Below, in pieces: positions 37,785-45,182 of a stretch of 64,000 bases of DNA. Within the stretch, counting starts at the first letter, position 1. Every line of letters begins with the position of its first letter. The DNA lies in assembly GCF_000374485.1 (NCBI RefSeq), contig NZ_KB894494.1, positions 248,001-312,000 of the forward strand, written 5' to 3'. This DNA is from Algicola sagamiensis DSM 14643. GTDB taxonomy: Bacteria; Pseudomonadota; Gammaproteobacteria; Enterobacterales; Alteromonadaceae. Below the pieces are notes generated by a model, which did not search any database, was not told the DNA's origin, and worked only from the letters and a program-made list of their open reading frames with translations. The translations under genes were made by a program, and so were the position numbers.

Positions 37785-37926
37785 GGGACTTTCTCTTTTC
37801 TTGTTGCGGTTGAATGTTGCCCGACGCCGCTAAAAACTGGGCATCGGATGGGGGCAGTTCTATGGTTTCAGATACCGCATAGTGCCTGCCCTTGATTTGA
37901 AATGGGCGTGAGACCTGATATTTCAT
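37747..37926 (-). CDS. Small phage protein between FII and E (59 aa)
   Basis: A short frame begins MKYQVSRPFQIKGRHYAVSE at 37926, runs through TIELPPSDAQFLAASGNIQP and ends 38 bases inside gpE. It starts four bases after the FII stop region on the same strand, fitting the tight packing of the tail operon. Small proteins with a similar beta-rich start occur at this place in other P2-like tails, but I cannot name a function. Confidence 0.65.
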   Translation of the reverse strand: MKYQVSRPFQIKGRHYAVSETIELPPSDAQFLAASGNIQPQQEKRKSHENKRTHTPRSD

Positions 37927-37930
37927 TGCG

Positions 37931-38437
37931 CTATCGTCCTAATGCGGCGCGCATCCCTGCAAGCTGATCCACACCGCCGATCATGCGGATATCGTTGACG
38001 ATATCAATCGTGATCACCGGGATATTATCGAGGGTCAGCGCATAAAACGTGGGACTCATCTCAATCACCAGGGGTGGTTTGGTTCCTGGCGCCCACTCCC
38101 CAAAATCCAGCTCTTTCCAAGACCCGTGCAAGACCACCATCGCTTTCTTTTCCTGCTGACCTTCTTTGAAGTAGCCCCGACAGGTCACATTGACTTCATT
38201 ACCGGGCACCAGTCCCAAGAGTCCAAACAGCTCTTTTCGGTAAGCATTTAAGGTAAATCGACAATTCAGGGACTCCATCCCCATTTCAACCTCCACAGGG
38301 GCATTCATCCCGCCCCCGCGATATTCTTCCGTTTTCATTTTTAGCTTCGGCAGCTGCATTTTTTCAATGGTGCCGCCGTGGGCAAAACCATCGACGAACA
38401 ATTCCATACCGTACAAGGTTTGAGGAAAACTGCTCAT
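37931..38437 (-). CDS. FII: Major tail tube protein (P2 gpFII-like)
   Basis: The start is ATG 38437, preceded by a perfect AGGAGG seven bases upstream; it overlaps the FI stop by four bases. The 168-aa protein (P2 FII is 172 aa) begins MSSFPQTLYGMELFVDG and has KLKMKTEEYRGGGMNAPVEVEMGMESL, the tube family core. It polymerises into the inner tube of the contractile tail. Confidence 0.95.
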   Translation of the reverse strand: MSSFPQTLYGMELFVDGFAHGGTIEKMQLPKLKMKTEEYRGGGMNAPVEVEMGMESLNCRFTLNAYRKELFGLLGLVPGNEVNVTCRGYFKEGQQEKKAMVVLHGSWKELDFGEWAPGTKPPLVIEMSPTFYALTLDNIPVITIDIVNDIRMIGGVDQLAGMRAALGR

Positions 38438-39570
38438 GATAAAGCCTCCTGAATAAATTCGTGGGTCAGGTGCGAGCGAAACGTAATATGCTCCGCACAA
38501 TAAGCCGGGGTGTATTTGAAATTGAAAAAGACCTTGCCCTGGGCAATGTTCTCAGGCGTATTGAGCGATGCATCCGCTTCACACGTCCCGCCCAATATTG
38601 CACCAATGCTCACCAAGTGGCGCAGGTACGCATTCACCCCGGCGGGGACTTCATCGAGATAGGCTTTGGTGATATTCCGATCCACTGCCCATAGGTGGGC
38701 GCGCAGAAGTGAATCATGCATCACATCAGACGAGCGCACCACATTCTCAAACGCCCATTTCGGGTCCGACGTGCCACACACCCGCGTCCCCCACGCACGA
38801 AACCCACCTTGATGGGTGATGGTGCCGATATGGTTTTCATTGAGAATATTCGCGCGGCAGTTCTTATCCCCAAAGGTGAAATCCACGGGTTGACTTGTGC
38901 CTGTAATACCGTTGATCACCTGATTGGAAATCGGCACATGAAAGCCAAGTTCGTTATCGACTCTTGCCCGAACCCCCGCCAATCGTGCCGATGGCGGCTC
39001 CATCCGATTGCCCACCATCAGCCAAGGGTCGCACATGTAGACCCGTTTACCTGCGGATTTGGCCAGTTCAATCGCTTTGGCGTCGGTTTCATTTGGCCCA
39101 TCCACATACGCCATGGCCCGCATCCGATTGGCAATGGTGCCCAGGTTCGCCAACACCGTCGGTTGGTGACTAAAGCCAGGGGCAATGAGAATACGGGGCT
39201 TCAGCCCGACTTGAGATTCTGCACCTAAGAGTGCATAAACACCCGTGTACACGTTATTGGCATTGCTGCCCGCGACATTGGCGATCGTGGTGGCATCATT
39301 GTCATCGGTTGCCACCCGCACCATCACGACGACTGCACCAATTTGGTCGAAAATGCCTGAGAGGGATTGCGCTAACGTGCCTGTCTCGCCTAACTTGGTT
39401 AGGTCGGTATTGGGGCTGACCACAATCGGAAAATCCGTTGGAAACACATCATCGTCCGCATCTGGTGCGGTCCCCACCAAGCCGATAATGGAGGTTTTGA
39501 CGGTTTGAATAGCACGCACACCGCTATCGACTTCAACAATCTCCGCCCCATGTAAATATTGGTCTGCCAT
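38434..39570 (-). CDS. FI: Tail sheath protein (P2 gpFI-like)
   Basis: The start is ATG 39570 (AAGGAG eight bases upstream), giving 378 aa against 396 in P2. Family features are the N-terminal HGAEIVEVDSGVRAIQTVKTSIIGLVG and the C-terminal sheath core FRAWGTRVCGTSDPKWAFENV, with a C-terminus ITFRSHLTHEFIQEA. Sheath subunits wrap the tube and contract on injection. It is translationally coupled to FII. Confidence 0.95.
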   Translation of the reverse strand: MADQYLHGAEIVEVDSGVRAIQTVKTSIIGLVGTAPDADDDVFPTDFPIVVSPNTDLTKLGETGTLAQSLSGIFDQIGAVVVMVRVATDDNDATTIANVAGSNANNVYTGVYALLGAESQVGLKPRILIAPGFSHQPTVLANLGTIANRMRAMAYVDGPNETDAKAIELAKSAGKRVYMCDPWLMVGNRMEPPSARLAGVRARVDNELGFHVPISNQVINGITGTSQPVDFTFGDKNCRANILNENHIGTITHQGGFRAWGTRVCGTSDPKWAFENVVRSSDVMHDSLLRAHLWAVDRNITKAYLDEVPAGVNAYLRHLVSIGAILGGTCEADASLNTPENIAQGKVFFNFKYTPAYCAEHITFRSHLTHEFIQEALS

Positions 39571-39572
39571 GG

Positions 39573-39833
39573 TTATTCTCCTTCGATTGGATAACGGGCT
39601 TTGATGGCAGCCACAGCGCTTTGCCATGCCTGTTTCTTGGCGTCCGTTTGGTCATACTGCCATTCCATAAACAGCGGGTCTGACTCAGCCTCATAAGCGG
39701 CACGCCTCAGTTGCAAGACCTCCGACTGTTCATACTGGAGGGTGTAACTTTGTGGGCTGCCGTAAATCTTCAGCTCATGGGTGCGCAGTGGACGGCCCGA
39801 GTAAATAATTTCTTGGTTTTTGATGATTTTCAT
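39573..39833 (-). CDS. Small tail/fibre-associated phage protein
   Basis: This 86-aa protein has a beta-rich start (MKIIKNQEIIYSGRPLRTHE) and a helical end (DPLFMEWQYDQTDAKKQAW to AIKARYPIEG). The end resembles the last 30 or so residues of many small phage tail-assembly or fibre-associated proteins (lateral DPLF..W and IKARYP). It overlaps the preceding gene by four bases and stops just before the sheath start. The exact role is unknown. Confidence 0.7.
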   Translation of the reverse strand: MKIIKNQEIIYSGRPLRTHELKIYGSPQSYTLQYEQSEVLQLRRAAYEAESDPLFMEWQYDQTDAKKQAWQSAVAAIKARYPIEGE

Positions 39834-40507
39834 TGGCGCACCTCCACCCCAACCCCGAAGATCTCCAAGTCACGCTTGCCTAAATTCAAGACGCGCAGCG
39901 TGGTCCACGATAGATAGTTTCGCCAATAGAAGTTCGTGATCTTCATTTGGTTTCGGTCCTGATATTTATCACCCCAATCCCGGCCAGAAATATCGTGCAT
40001 GGGGTTATCATCCTCGCCCAGGAGTAAAAACGGCTCTGTAATGGAATCATGCGGGTGATAAGCCCCTTGGGCCGTATTCAAGCGCAGCATGTGCACCTTG
40101 GTATGCATGGTGGCGGCTACACTGCCTGACACATTCACCAACAGATTCAGATAGGCGTGCATGCCCTCAGGCAACGGCACTTGGTTAAACCCATTGGCAA
40201 ACTCCACAATATCGGCAAAACACACGGTCCCATCGCTTTTCGCGGGCGTGTAATCCGCGGGCATATCGTAGGTGTACTGGGCAATTTCATTATCGGATAA
40301 GCCTAAAGCCGGAATAAAGACTTTCTCCGGCAAGGCAACATAGTGGGTAAATCGAATATATTCACTGCGCGCCGTCTGGATAAAGGTATCCATCTCGGTA
40401 CGTGCGTTTTGAACGGCACCATTGATATCCACAATGGTGTCTTCCACCGTCTGCGTGAGTGTGTCGGCTTTGGTGGCAAGCCGCACAATATCGTCATTTA
40501 AGGCCAT
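39830..40507 (-). CDS. Putative receptor-binding/fibre protein (position of P2 gpG)
   Basis: The 225-aa product begins with a heptad-like helix (LATKADTLTQTVEDTIVDING AVQNARTEM), a trimer-forming pattern, then a beta-rich globular domain. I do not recognise the family. It sits where P2 carries the fibre chaperone G, between the H-like gene and the sheath operon. A fibre knob or capping protein is the best inference, because no other large fibre gene exists in the tail cluster. Confidence 0.55.
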   Translation of the reverse strand: MALNDDIVRLATKADTLTQTVEDTIVDINGAVQNARTEMDTFIQTARSEYIRFTHYVALPEKVFIPALGLSDNEIAQYTYDMPADYTPAKSDGTVCFADIVEFANGFNQVPLPEGMHAYLNLLVNVSGSVAATMHTKVHMLRLNTAQGAYHPHDSITEPFLLLGEDDNPMHDISGRDWGDKYQDRNQMKITNFYWRNYLSWTTLRVLNLGKRDLEIFGVGVEVRQ

Positions 40508-40516
40508 TTGGGTTCT

Positions 40517-41029
40517 CTATAAATGGAGGTTTTGGGAAATTAAGGCGGTGAGGTGGCGAGTCATATTGCCGATCTGAACAGCCGCCATCTGAGCAAATTC
40601 GCTGTCGAAAAACAGATTGAGACTGCCCGTCGAGATCACATTGACACTATCCGGGGGCAACGCCTCCAATCCCAGCGAAAAGGCTTGGATGGCGTGGTTG
40701 TATTCCGTATTCCAATACAAAACATCTTCTGGATGGCTCCACAGGGCCAATAACGTCCCATCGGATAAATACGCGCCGACCTCCCGAACGGGAAACTCAG
40801 GGCCAGTATCAAACAGTGCGGCCACCTGCCACTGGGTTGGGCTGGTTTTCAGGGCATCGGCAATCGGCAGGCGCAAACGTTCATTCGAGAGCGCGGTATG
40901 GGTGCGTTTGGGTTGATAGCCATGATCCCCAATGCCGATATAGGCCACATCAATCTTGACGGCCTTGCCATCGAACCCCACTGAGGCATTGAGGCCCGCT
41001 TGGGTAATAATGGGTTGAATATGTTTCAT
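40517..41029 (-). CDS. H: Short tail fibre protein, N-terminal (DUF3751/gpH) type only
   Basis: From the ATG at 41029 (GGAG seven bases upstream, ATGA overlap with gpI) the protein is 170 aa. It matches the virion-attachment N-domain of P2-type fibres: IQPIITQAGLNASV, KIDVAYIGIGDHGYQPK, FPVREVGAYLSDGTLLALWS. P2 gpH is 669 aa, so the long shaft and receptor-binding end are missing. The natural reading is a very short fibre completed by the 225-aa protein downstream. Confidence 0.85.
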   Translation of the reverse strand: MKHIQPIITQAGLNASVGFDGKAVKIDVAYIGIGDHGYQPKRTHTALSNERLRLPIADALKTSPTQWQVAALFDTGPEFPVREVGAYLSDGTLLALWSHPEDVLYWNTEYNHAIQAFSLGLEALPPDSVNVISTGSLNLFFDSEFAQMAAVQIGNMTRHLTALISQNLHL

Positions 41030-41748
41030 TGACACTCCCAAATGGTGTATTCAAGGGTGTAACTGTGTCCGCTGATCGCACAAGATAAGCTGCTTTGGTT
41101 GGCAATGGGGACATCGCATGGCGCCTGTGTATACTGCACTTCCTTCACTTTTGGACAGGCAACAGCCAAGGACAGATGCGCAAAGCTTGGGGTTTCAGGG
41201 ACTTTACAATCCGCTTGTGTCCGCTGGAGCACATCCGTACGCATCGCACTGGCAACGCAGACGCTATTTGTAACACTGGCGCCCAATTCAAAATCGATAT
41301 GGGCGCTGACAGGCTTGGTGTGTTCAATCATGGCGAGCAGTTGGCGCTGAAGTGCTGGCGTCAGCAAGGTTGTGCCATCCTGCCCCAAGTTATCTGAGGC
41401 CAATGCTCTGACTTTCGCGGTTTGTGGCTGACCACCATATTCAAACCAGCGCAGCACCTGGGTAGACACCCCAAAGGCTGCCAAGCCTTTTTTGAGTGCG
41501 CCAATGGTGCCTTTTTTCATGTGCACGGCAATCGAAGCGTCGATGGTTTGGCGCTTGACCTGCGCCGGCCATTGGCTGTCCCAGGTTTCGACTGAAACGG
41601 CCCAGGCCAGCCACGGCAATAAGTGCTCAGGACAGGCCCAGGGATCCCACAACACGCGAATCGGCACGGAGAGGAGATCCACTCGGGATTGCGTAGACTC
41701 CAATGCGGTTTCTAAGGGCGTGCGATTGAGTGGCAATAAGGATGTCAT
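41026..41748 (-). CDS. I: Baseplate protein gpI (tail protein I)
   Basis: The start is the ATG at 41748, overlapping the gpJ stop. The 240-aa protein has the Tail_P2_I core: IRVLWDPWACPEHLLPWLAWAVSVETW and IDASIAVHMKKGTIGALKKGL. The C-terminal part is unusually Cys-rich (six cysteines in the last 80 residues, e.g. QRTQADCKVPE). GpI forms part of the wedge of the contractile baseplate. Confidence 0.92.
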   Translation of the reverse strand: MTSLLPLNRTPLETALESTQSRVDLLSVPIRVLWDPWACPEHLLPWLAWAVSVETWDSQWPAQVKRQTIDASIAVHMKKGTIGALKKGLAAFGVSTQVLRWFEYGGQPQTAKVRALASDNLGQDGTTLLTPALQRQLLAMIEHTKPVSAHIDFELGASVTNSVCVASAMRTDVLQRTQADCKVPETPSFAHLSLAVACPKVKEVQYTQAPCDVPIANQSSLSCAISGHSYTLEYTIWECQ

Positions 41749-42578
41749 TGAATATCCACCCCTGTGCAAAAATAAGCGGTATCGGGCTTGGGCGATAAGT
41801 TCTCCGTTGGCGAAATCAGTTCTACATCAGACACACCCGGCTGGTGCAAGGCGGCATAAACCCCGGAGAGATTCACCGCTTGGTTTAAACGATGTTGCTG
41901 GTTCACATAACCCAATAGTGCCCGCATGGCATGGGTTTTCACCATCGCCGCATCCGGTCCAGAATGGAGAGTCAGTGTCGCTTGCACACTGTATTGCACA
42001 ATATTGGCGCCAAGCACTTCTACCCTATCCGTTAAGGGGCGAATATCTTCATCACTGAGTCCCAATTCGACAAGGTGTCGTAATTCATCATCCACCGTGC
42101 CATCGCCTTCATTGGAGAGCACATACACATGCACCACCCCAGGCGAAGGACTCAGCACCGACACGTCTTTCACCCGGCTTGATGCGGATGTCGCATGATA
42201 GATATAACCACCAATCGGGCCTGCGGTGCTGTAACCCTCTGGCGAGAGCTGAATGCGTGCGCGATAGTCTACATCCAACTCGCCTTCATGACGCGCCACC
42301 CCAAACAAAGCACCCAAGTTTTCTAAGTCATTGCCCTTAGCGTGGGCCAGCATCACGGATTGAGCGGCATCGTTGATCCGTTGCCTGAGTAATAATTCAC
42401 GATAGGCTAAGACCTCTATCGTCTTACGAATGGGATCTGACAAGACATTGACGCCATCTAGCTCCGGGGCGTTGTCCTGTAATTGCGTGACCATGGCATT
42501 GACGATTTGCTCATAGTCCAACGTTTCCACCACATCTGGCGGTGGCAGCTGATCCAGTTGGATCGGTGTATAGCTCAT
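41745..42578 (-). CDS. J: Baseplate assembly protein gpJ
   Basis: This 277-aa protein matches the Baseplate_J family: QRINDAAQSVMLAHAKGNDLENLGALFGV and GYSTAGPIGGYIYHATSASSRVKDV, with LSDEDIRPLTDRVEVLGA. It is a wedge component that ties the baseplate to the sheath. It is translationally coupled on both sides (W and I) by ATGA-type overlaps. Confidence 0.95.
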   Translation of the reverse strand: MSYTPIQLDQLPPPDVVETLDYEQIVNAMVTQLQDNAPELDGVNVLSDPIRKTIEVLAYRELLLRQRINDAAQSVMLAHAKGNDLENLGALFGVARHEGELDVDYRARIQLSPEGYSTAGPIGGYIYHATSASSRVKDVSVLSPSPGVVHVYVLSNEGDGTVDDELRHLVELGLSDEDIRPLTDRVEVLGANIVQYSVQATLTLHSGPDAAMVKTHAMRALLGYVNQQHRLNQAVNLSGVYAALHQPGVSDVELISPTENLSPKPDTAYFCTGVDIQ

Positions 42579-42910
42579 ATCTGAATGCCTTGAAATGTGA
42601 TCGTCCGTCCGGTTTCCAGGTAAACGCCTTCAATATCAATGGAGAGCTTTCCCGGTGAAATCGCCTGTGGCGTGATGCGCGTCACCTTGAGCCGCGGTTC
42701 CCATTGGTCCAACGCTTCTGCCGTCGCTGCCACGACACGAGAGAGTACCGGCCCATTCATCGGCGCATCAATCAACTCAAAAAGACTTGAGCCATATTTC
42801 GGCCGCATCACCCGCGATCCAATTGGGGTGGTTAAAATATCCCGAATGGATTGGCGCAAGTGGTCCATCCCGGCGATGGGCTGCCCTGTATCAATATCGA
42901 AGCTTTGCAT
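42575..42910 (-). CDS. W: Baseplate protein gpW (gp25-like)
   Basis: A 111-aa gp25-like lysozyme-fold wedge protein without catalytic role, recognised by DHLRQSIRDILTTPIGSRVMRPKYGS and the EPRLKVTRI segment. P2 gpW is of similar size (115 aa). It abuts the 65-aa gene upstream and overlaps gpJ by four bases. Confidence 0.95.
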   Translation of the reverse strand: MQSFDIDTGQPIAGMDHLRQSIRDILTTPIGSRVMRPKYGSSLFELIDAPMNGPVLSRVVAATAEALDQWEPRLKVTRITPQAISPGKLSIDIEGVYLETGRTITFQGIQI

Positions 42911-43108
42911 TTATTGGACTTTGTAGGTGCCTGAGGAAGAGCCCGACGGGACAATGACCTTTGCGTTTTGTTGTAGCTCATCGACCACGGATTGGGCGAT
43001 GGCTTCGAGTAAATCCATGGTGCGAGAATGTTCATTATCCAGGCGAAACCCTTTGGCTTCCAAGGACTGCGCTAGTCTGTACTTTAAAGAATCTGGTGAG
43101 AGCGCCAT
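42911..43108 (-). CDS. Small phage protein between V and W (65 aa)
   Basis: From the ATG at 43108 (AGGA eight bases upstream) the product is 65 aa: MALSPDSLKYRLAQSLEAKG, then a helical segment and a Gly/Ser-rich tail SGSSSGTYKV. It begins two bases before the V stop and ends directly before W. It is not present in P2. Size and position suggest a small baseplate or assembly factor; I do not recognise it. Confidence 0.75.
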   Translation of the reverse strand: MALSPDSLKYRLAQSLEAKGFRLDNEHSRTMDLLEAIAQSVVDELQQNAKVIVPSGSSSGTYKVQ

Positions 43109-43109
43109 A

Positions 43110-43637
43110 TTATTTTCCTGCGGTAACTGTGTTGGAGAAATCAGAGTGCGGCTTCCCGGTATAGGCGCAGACACACTTGCCAGTCACAACACCAGCGCCC
43201 CCGTTCAACGCGATCTGACTGGCATCAATGGTGACATCACCATCGACCTTGATGGTGAGATTGCCAACAGACTTCACCGTCATTTCTGATTTGCTGCTGT
43301 CGTATTTCATCATCGAGCCATCATTAAATTGGAGGATATCGACATGTTCATCGGTGCTGGGCGGGGGTAAATCGTTGGTGTACAACATCCCCACAATCCG
43401 CGCCTGGGCTAAATCGCCACAGCTACACACCAACACCACTTGTGTCCCCACCCGAAGCGGCTGCCAGCGGATGTAGTTGAGCCCAATATCACAAGGCCAT
43501 GGGACTAAGGCGCGGTTCTCACCCAGTTTGATGAGGACTTCTCGTTTGGCGTGATCCACTTCAAGGATTTTCCCTAGCCGCACCACATTGAGCATCTGGC
43601 GCTCTAGCTCTGCGATATTAAATTCGTTGGTAATCAT
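43110..43637 (-). CDS. V: Baseplate spike protein gpV
   Basis: From the ATG at 43637 the protein is 175 aa (P2 V 211 aa). It has the OB-fold Phage_base_V domain (VRLGKILEVDHAKREVLIKLG, RVGTQVVLVCSCGDLAQARIVG) and a C-terminal beta-helix with DGDVTIDASQIALNGG, then a Gly/Cys-containing tip. Such spikes pierce the outer membrane. It overlaps the preceding gene by 20 bases. Confidence 0.92.
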   Translation of the reverse strand: MITNEFNIAELERQMLNVVRLGKILEVDHAKREVLIKLGENRALVPWPCDIGLNYIRWQPLRVGTQVVLVCSCGDLAQARIVGMLYTNDLPPPSTDEHVDILQFNDGSMMKYDSSKSEMTVKSVGNLTIKVDGDVTIDASQIALNGGAGVVTGKCVCAYTGKPHSDFSNTVTAGK

Positions 43638-44151
43638 CTTCGTGATCGGTGCCTGTGTTTGGGGACTCTGAGAAGTAGATATGCTCAGGCGGTGTTCCAT
43701 TTTCCACAAACATGTCTACCCCCACTTGCACCACCTGTTGCCATTCCACACGCCAACACACAAAGGCGTCCATATGCGGATCAAACGCATCTTCAAAGGC
43801 TTGAATATGGGATGGTGGCTCTGTCGGTTGTCCAAAGTGGTTATCTTGAATGCTTACACATAAATCCATCGCGGCATCACAAGTCAGGGTTTGGGCGTGT
43901 TCAATGCTTCTTGGACAGCTCAGGACCAAGCTACATTGCAACATCGCTTGATATTGCCCGTTCCCGACTGACTGAAAGTCATGCCAACCATGAATATCTA
44001 AAAATGCGTTCAATCCTTTAGACTGAGTATCAAATGACTTTGCGTCAGTATTTATGCTGCTTAAGTATGACTTATGTCCAGTCAGCCAATTGGCCACAGC
44101 GGTTTGGTAATCGCCTAAACGAACACCTGTATGTATATCCAGACCATGCAA
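43618..44151 (-). CDS. Tail-completion-like phage protein, start or frame uncertain
   Basis: The 177-aa frame reads LDIHTGVRLGDYQTAVANW, then a Cys-containing middle and an acidic end. It has no ATG near its start: a TTG at 44151 follows AGGAG at a 10-base spacing. A second frame begins ATG at 44189 (MSKISMALKAALNQGLPHFY) and runs to GDDPF exactly where this frame begins, at a TTTT run. One missing T would join them into about 208 aa. So this is either a TTG-started gene or a gene with a one-base deletion. It sits where P2 has its completion genes R and S. Confidence 0.6.
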   Translation of the reverse strand: MHGLDIHTGVRLGDYQTAVANWLTGHKSYLSSINTDAKSFDTQSKGLNAFLDIHGWHDFQSVGNGQYQAMLQCSLVLSCPRSIEHAQTLTCDAAMDLCVSIQDNHFGQPTEPPSHIQAFEDAFDPHMDAFVCWRVEWQQVVQVGVDMFVENGTPPEHIYFSESPNTGTDHEDDYQRI

Positions 44152-44275
44152 AATGGGTCATCTCCTGTAAGGTAAGAAGAGAGATAAAAGTGGGGTAACC
44201 CCTGATTTAACGCGGCTTTCAGCGCCATTGATATTTTCGACATGGGTGAAACTACATAGCTGTATATAAATACAG

Positions 44276-44839
44276 TTATTGGCGAATACTGACCCTCCCC
44301 CTTAAATCCGTCATGAAGTGATGGGCAAAAATCTCAGGCACCTGACTCAAAATTTCATCCTCAATATCCACCTCAAGGCCATCCTGGATCGGCACCATTT
44401 GTTCCTTGGGTTTTTGATCTCTTCGTTTGCGCCTGCGCCAAATCGAGCGTTTACCCCTAAGCGTTCCCGCAAAAGAGTTTTCATAGTCTTGCATATCTAC
44501 CGCTCGACCTTTCGGCACAAAACGGGCATCACTGCCGCGATTGCTCATCCGTCCACGAAGACGACTGACAGACATATCATTCAGACCAAACCACAGCTTG
44601 AGTTCGTTGAAGTCCTTGGCTCGTCGCAGATACAGCTTGGATAAGCGCTTGCGAACATCTGCGACCTTTTTCGCCGCCATCGCGTTTTTGCCCATTCGGG
44701 CTGTCATGCCTTTTAAGGTGACTGCGGTGCGTTGTAAGGCCCGATTGGCCGCCTTGATAAACTCCTCATCCGTGGCACCAATTTGTTGTTGAAAGGCTTT
44801 GAGTCCATCAAGGTCGATATCGAAATAGTCAGGTGCCAT
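44276..44839 (-). CDS. Z: Minor tail protein Z-like (lambda gpZ)
   Basis: This 187-aa basic protein has the Minor_tail_Z pattern: INRAL-like helix (FIKAANRALQRTAVTLKGM), VADVRKRLSKLYLRRAK and LKLWFGLNDMSVSRLRGRM. Lambda gpZ positions DNA in the connector and tail. It is the last lambda-type gene before the P2-type tail set, overlapping the FII-like gene by 11 bases. Confidence 0.85.
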   Translation of the reverse strand: MAPDYFDIDLDGLKAFQQQIGATDEEFIKAANRALQRTAVTLKGMTARMGKNAMAAKKVADVRKRLSKLYLRRAKDFNELKLWFGLNDMSVSRLRGRMSNRGSDARFVPKGRAVDMQDYENSFAGTLRGKRSIWRRRKRRDQKPKEQMVPIQDGLEVDIEDEILSQVPEIFAHHFMTDLRGRVSIRQ

Positions 44840-45182
44840 AGATTGGGATGTCGATCGGGTCGCTGCTTGGGTCTACATAAGGCGCAAGATGAATTTTTAG
44901 ATAGCTCACCCCATCGGGCAGCCAATCTGTGGGGCTGTAGTCTTGGCCTTCAATGGTCAGTTTCCAATCCTTGGCAACCTCGCCCCAGGCAGAGAGTGAC
45001 CCACTTAAAATCGGGATAGCCGATTTCATCCGACGGTTGCCCACCTCTACCCACTGGGTTTCATGGGTAAAGGTGCCGCGGATGGTACGTATACCCTCCC
45101 CAGGGATCGAGACCTCTATATCCTGCCCGAGATGGCGGTCAATGGCGCGGTCCATGCGCCCAAATGCTTGATGGATATCCAT
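44829..45182 (-). CDS. Head-tail joining protein (lambda gpFII-like)
   Basis: The 117-aa protein has a short N-terminal helix (MDIHQAFGRMDRAIDRHLG) and a beta-rich body with TIRGTFTHETQWVEVG and the end LPDGVSYLKIHLAP. The layout and gene position match the lambda FII family (Phage_attach). It lies one base after the capsid stop. A lambda FI homologue is not present between capsid and this gene. Confidence 0.75.
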   Translation of the reverse strand: MDIHQAFGRMDRAIDRHLGQDIEVSIPGEGIRTIRGTFTHETQWVEVGNRRMKSAIPILSGSLSAWGEVAKDWKLTIEGQDYSPTDWLPDGVSYLKIHLAPYVDPSSDPIDIPIYGT

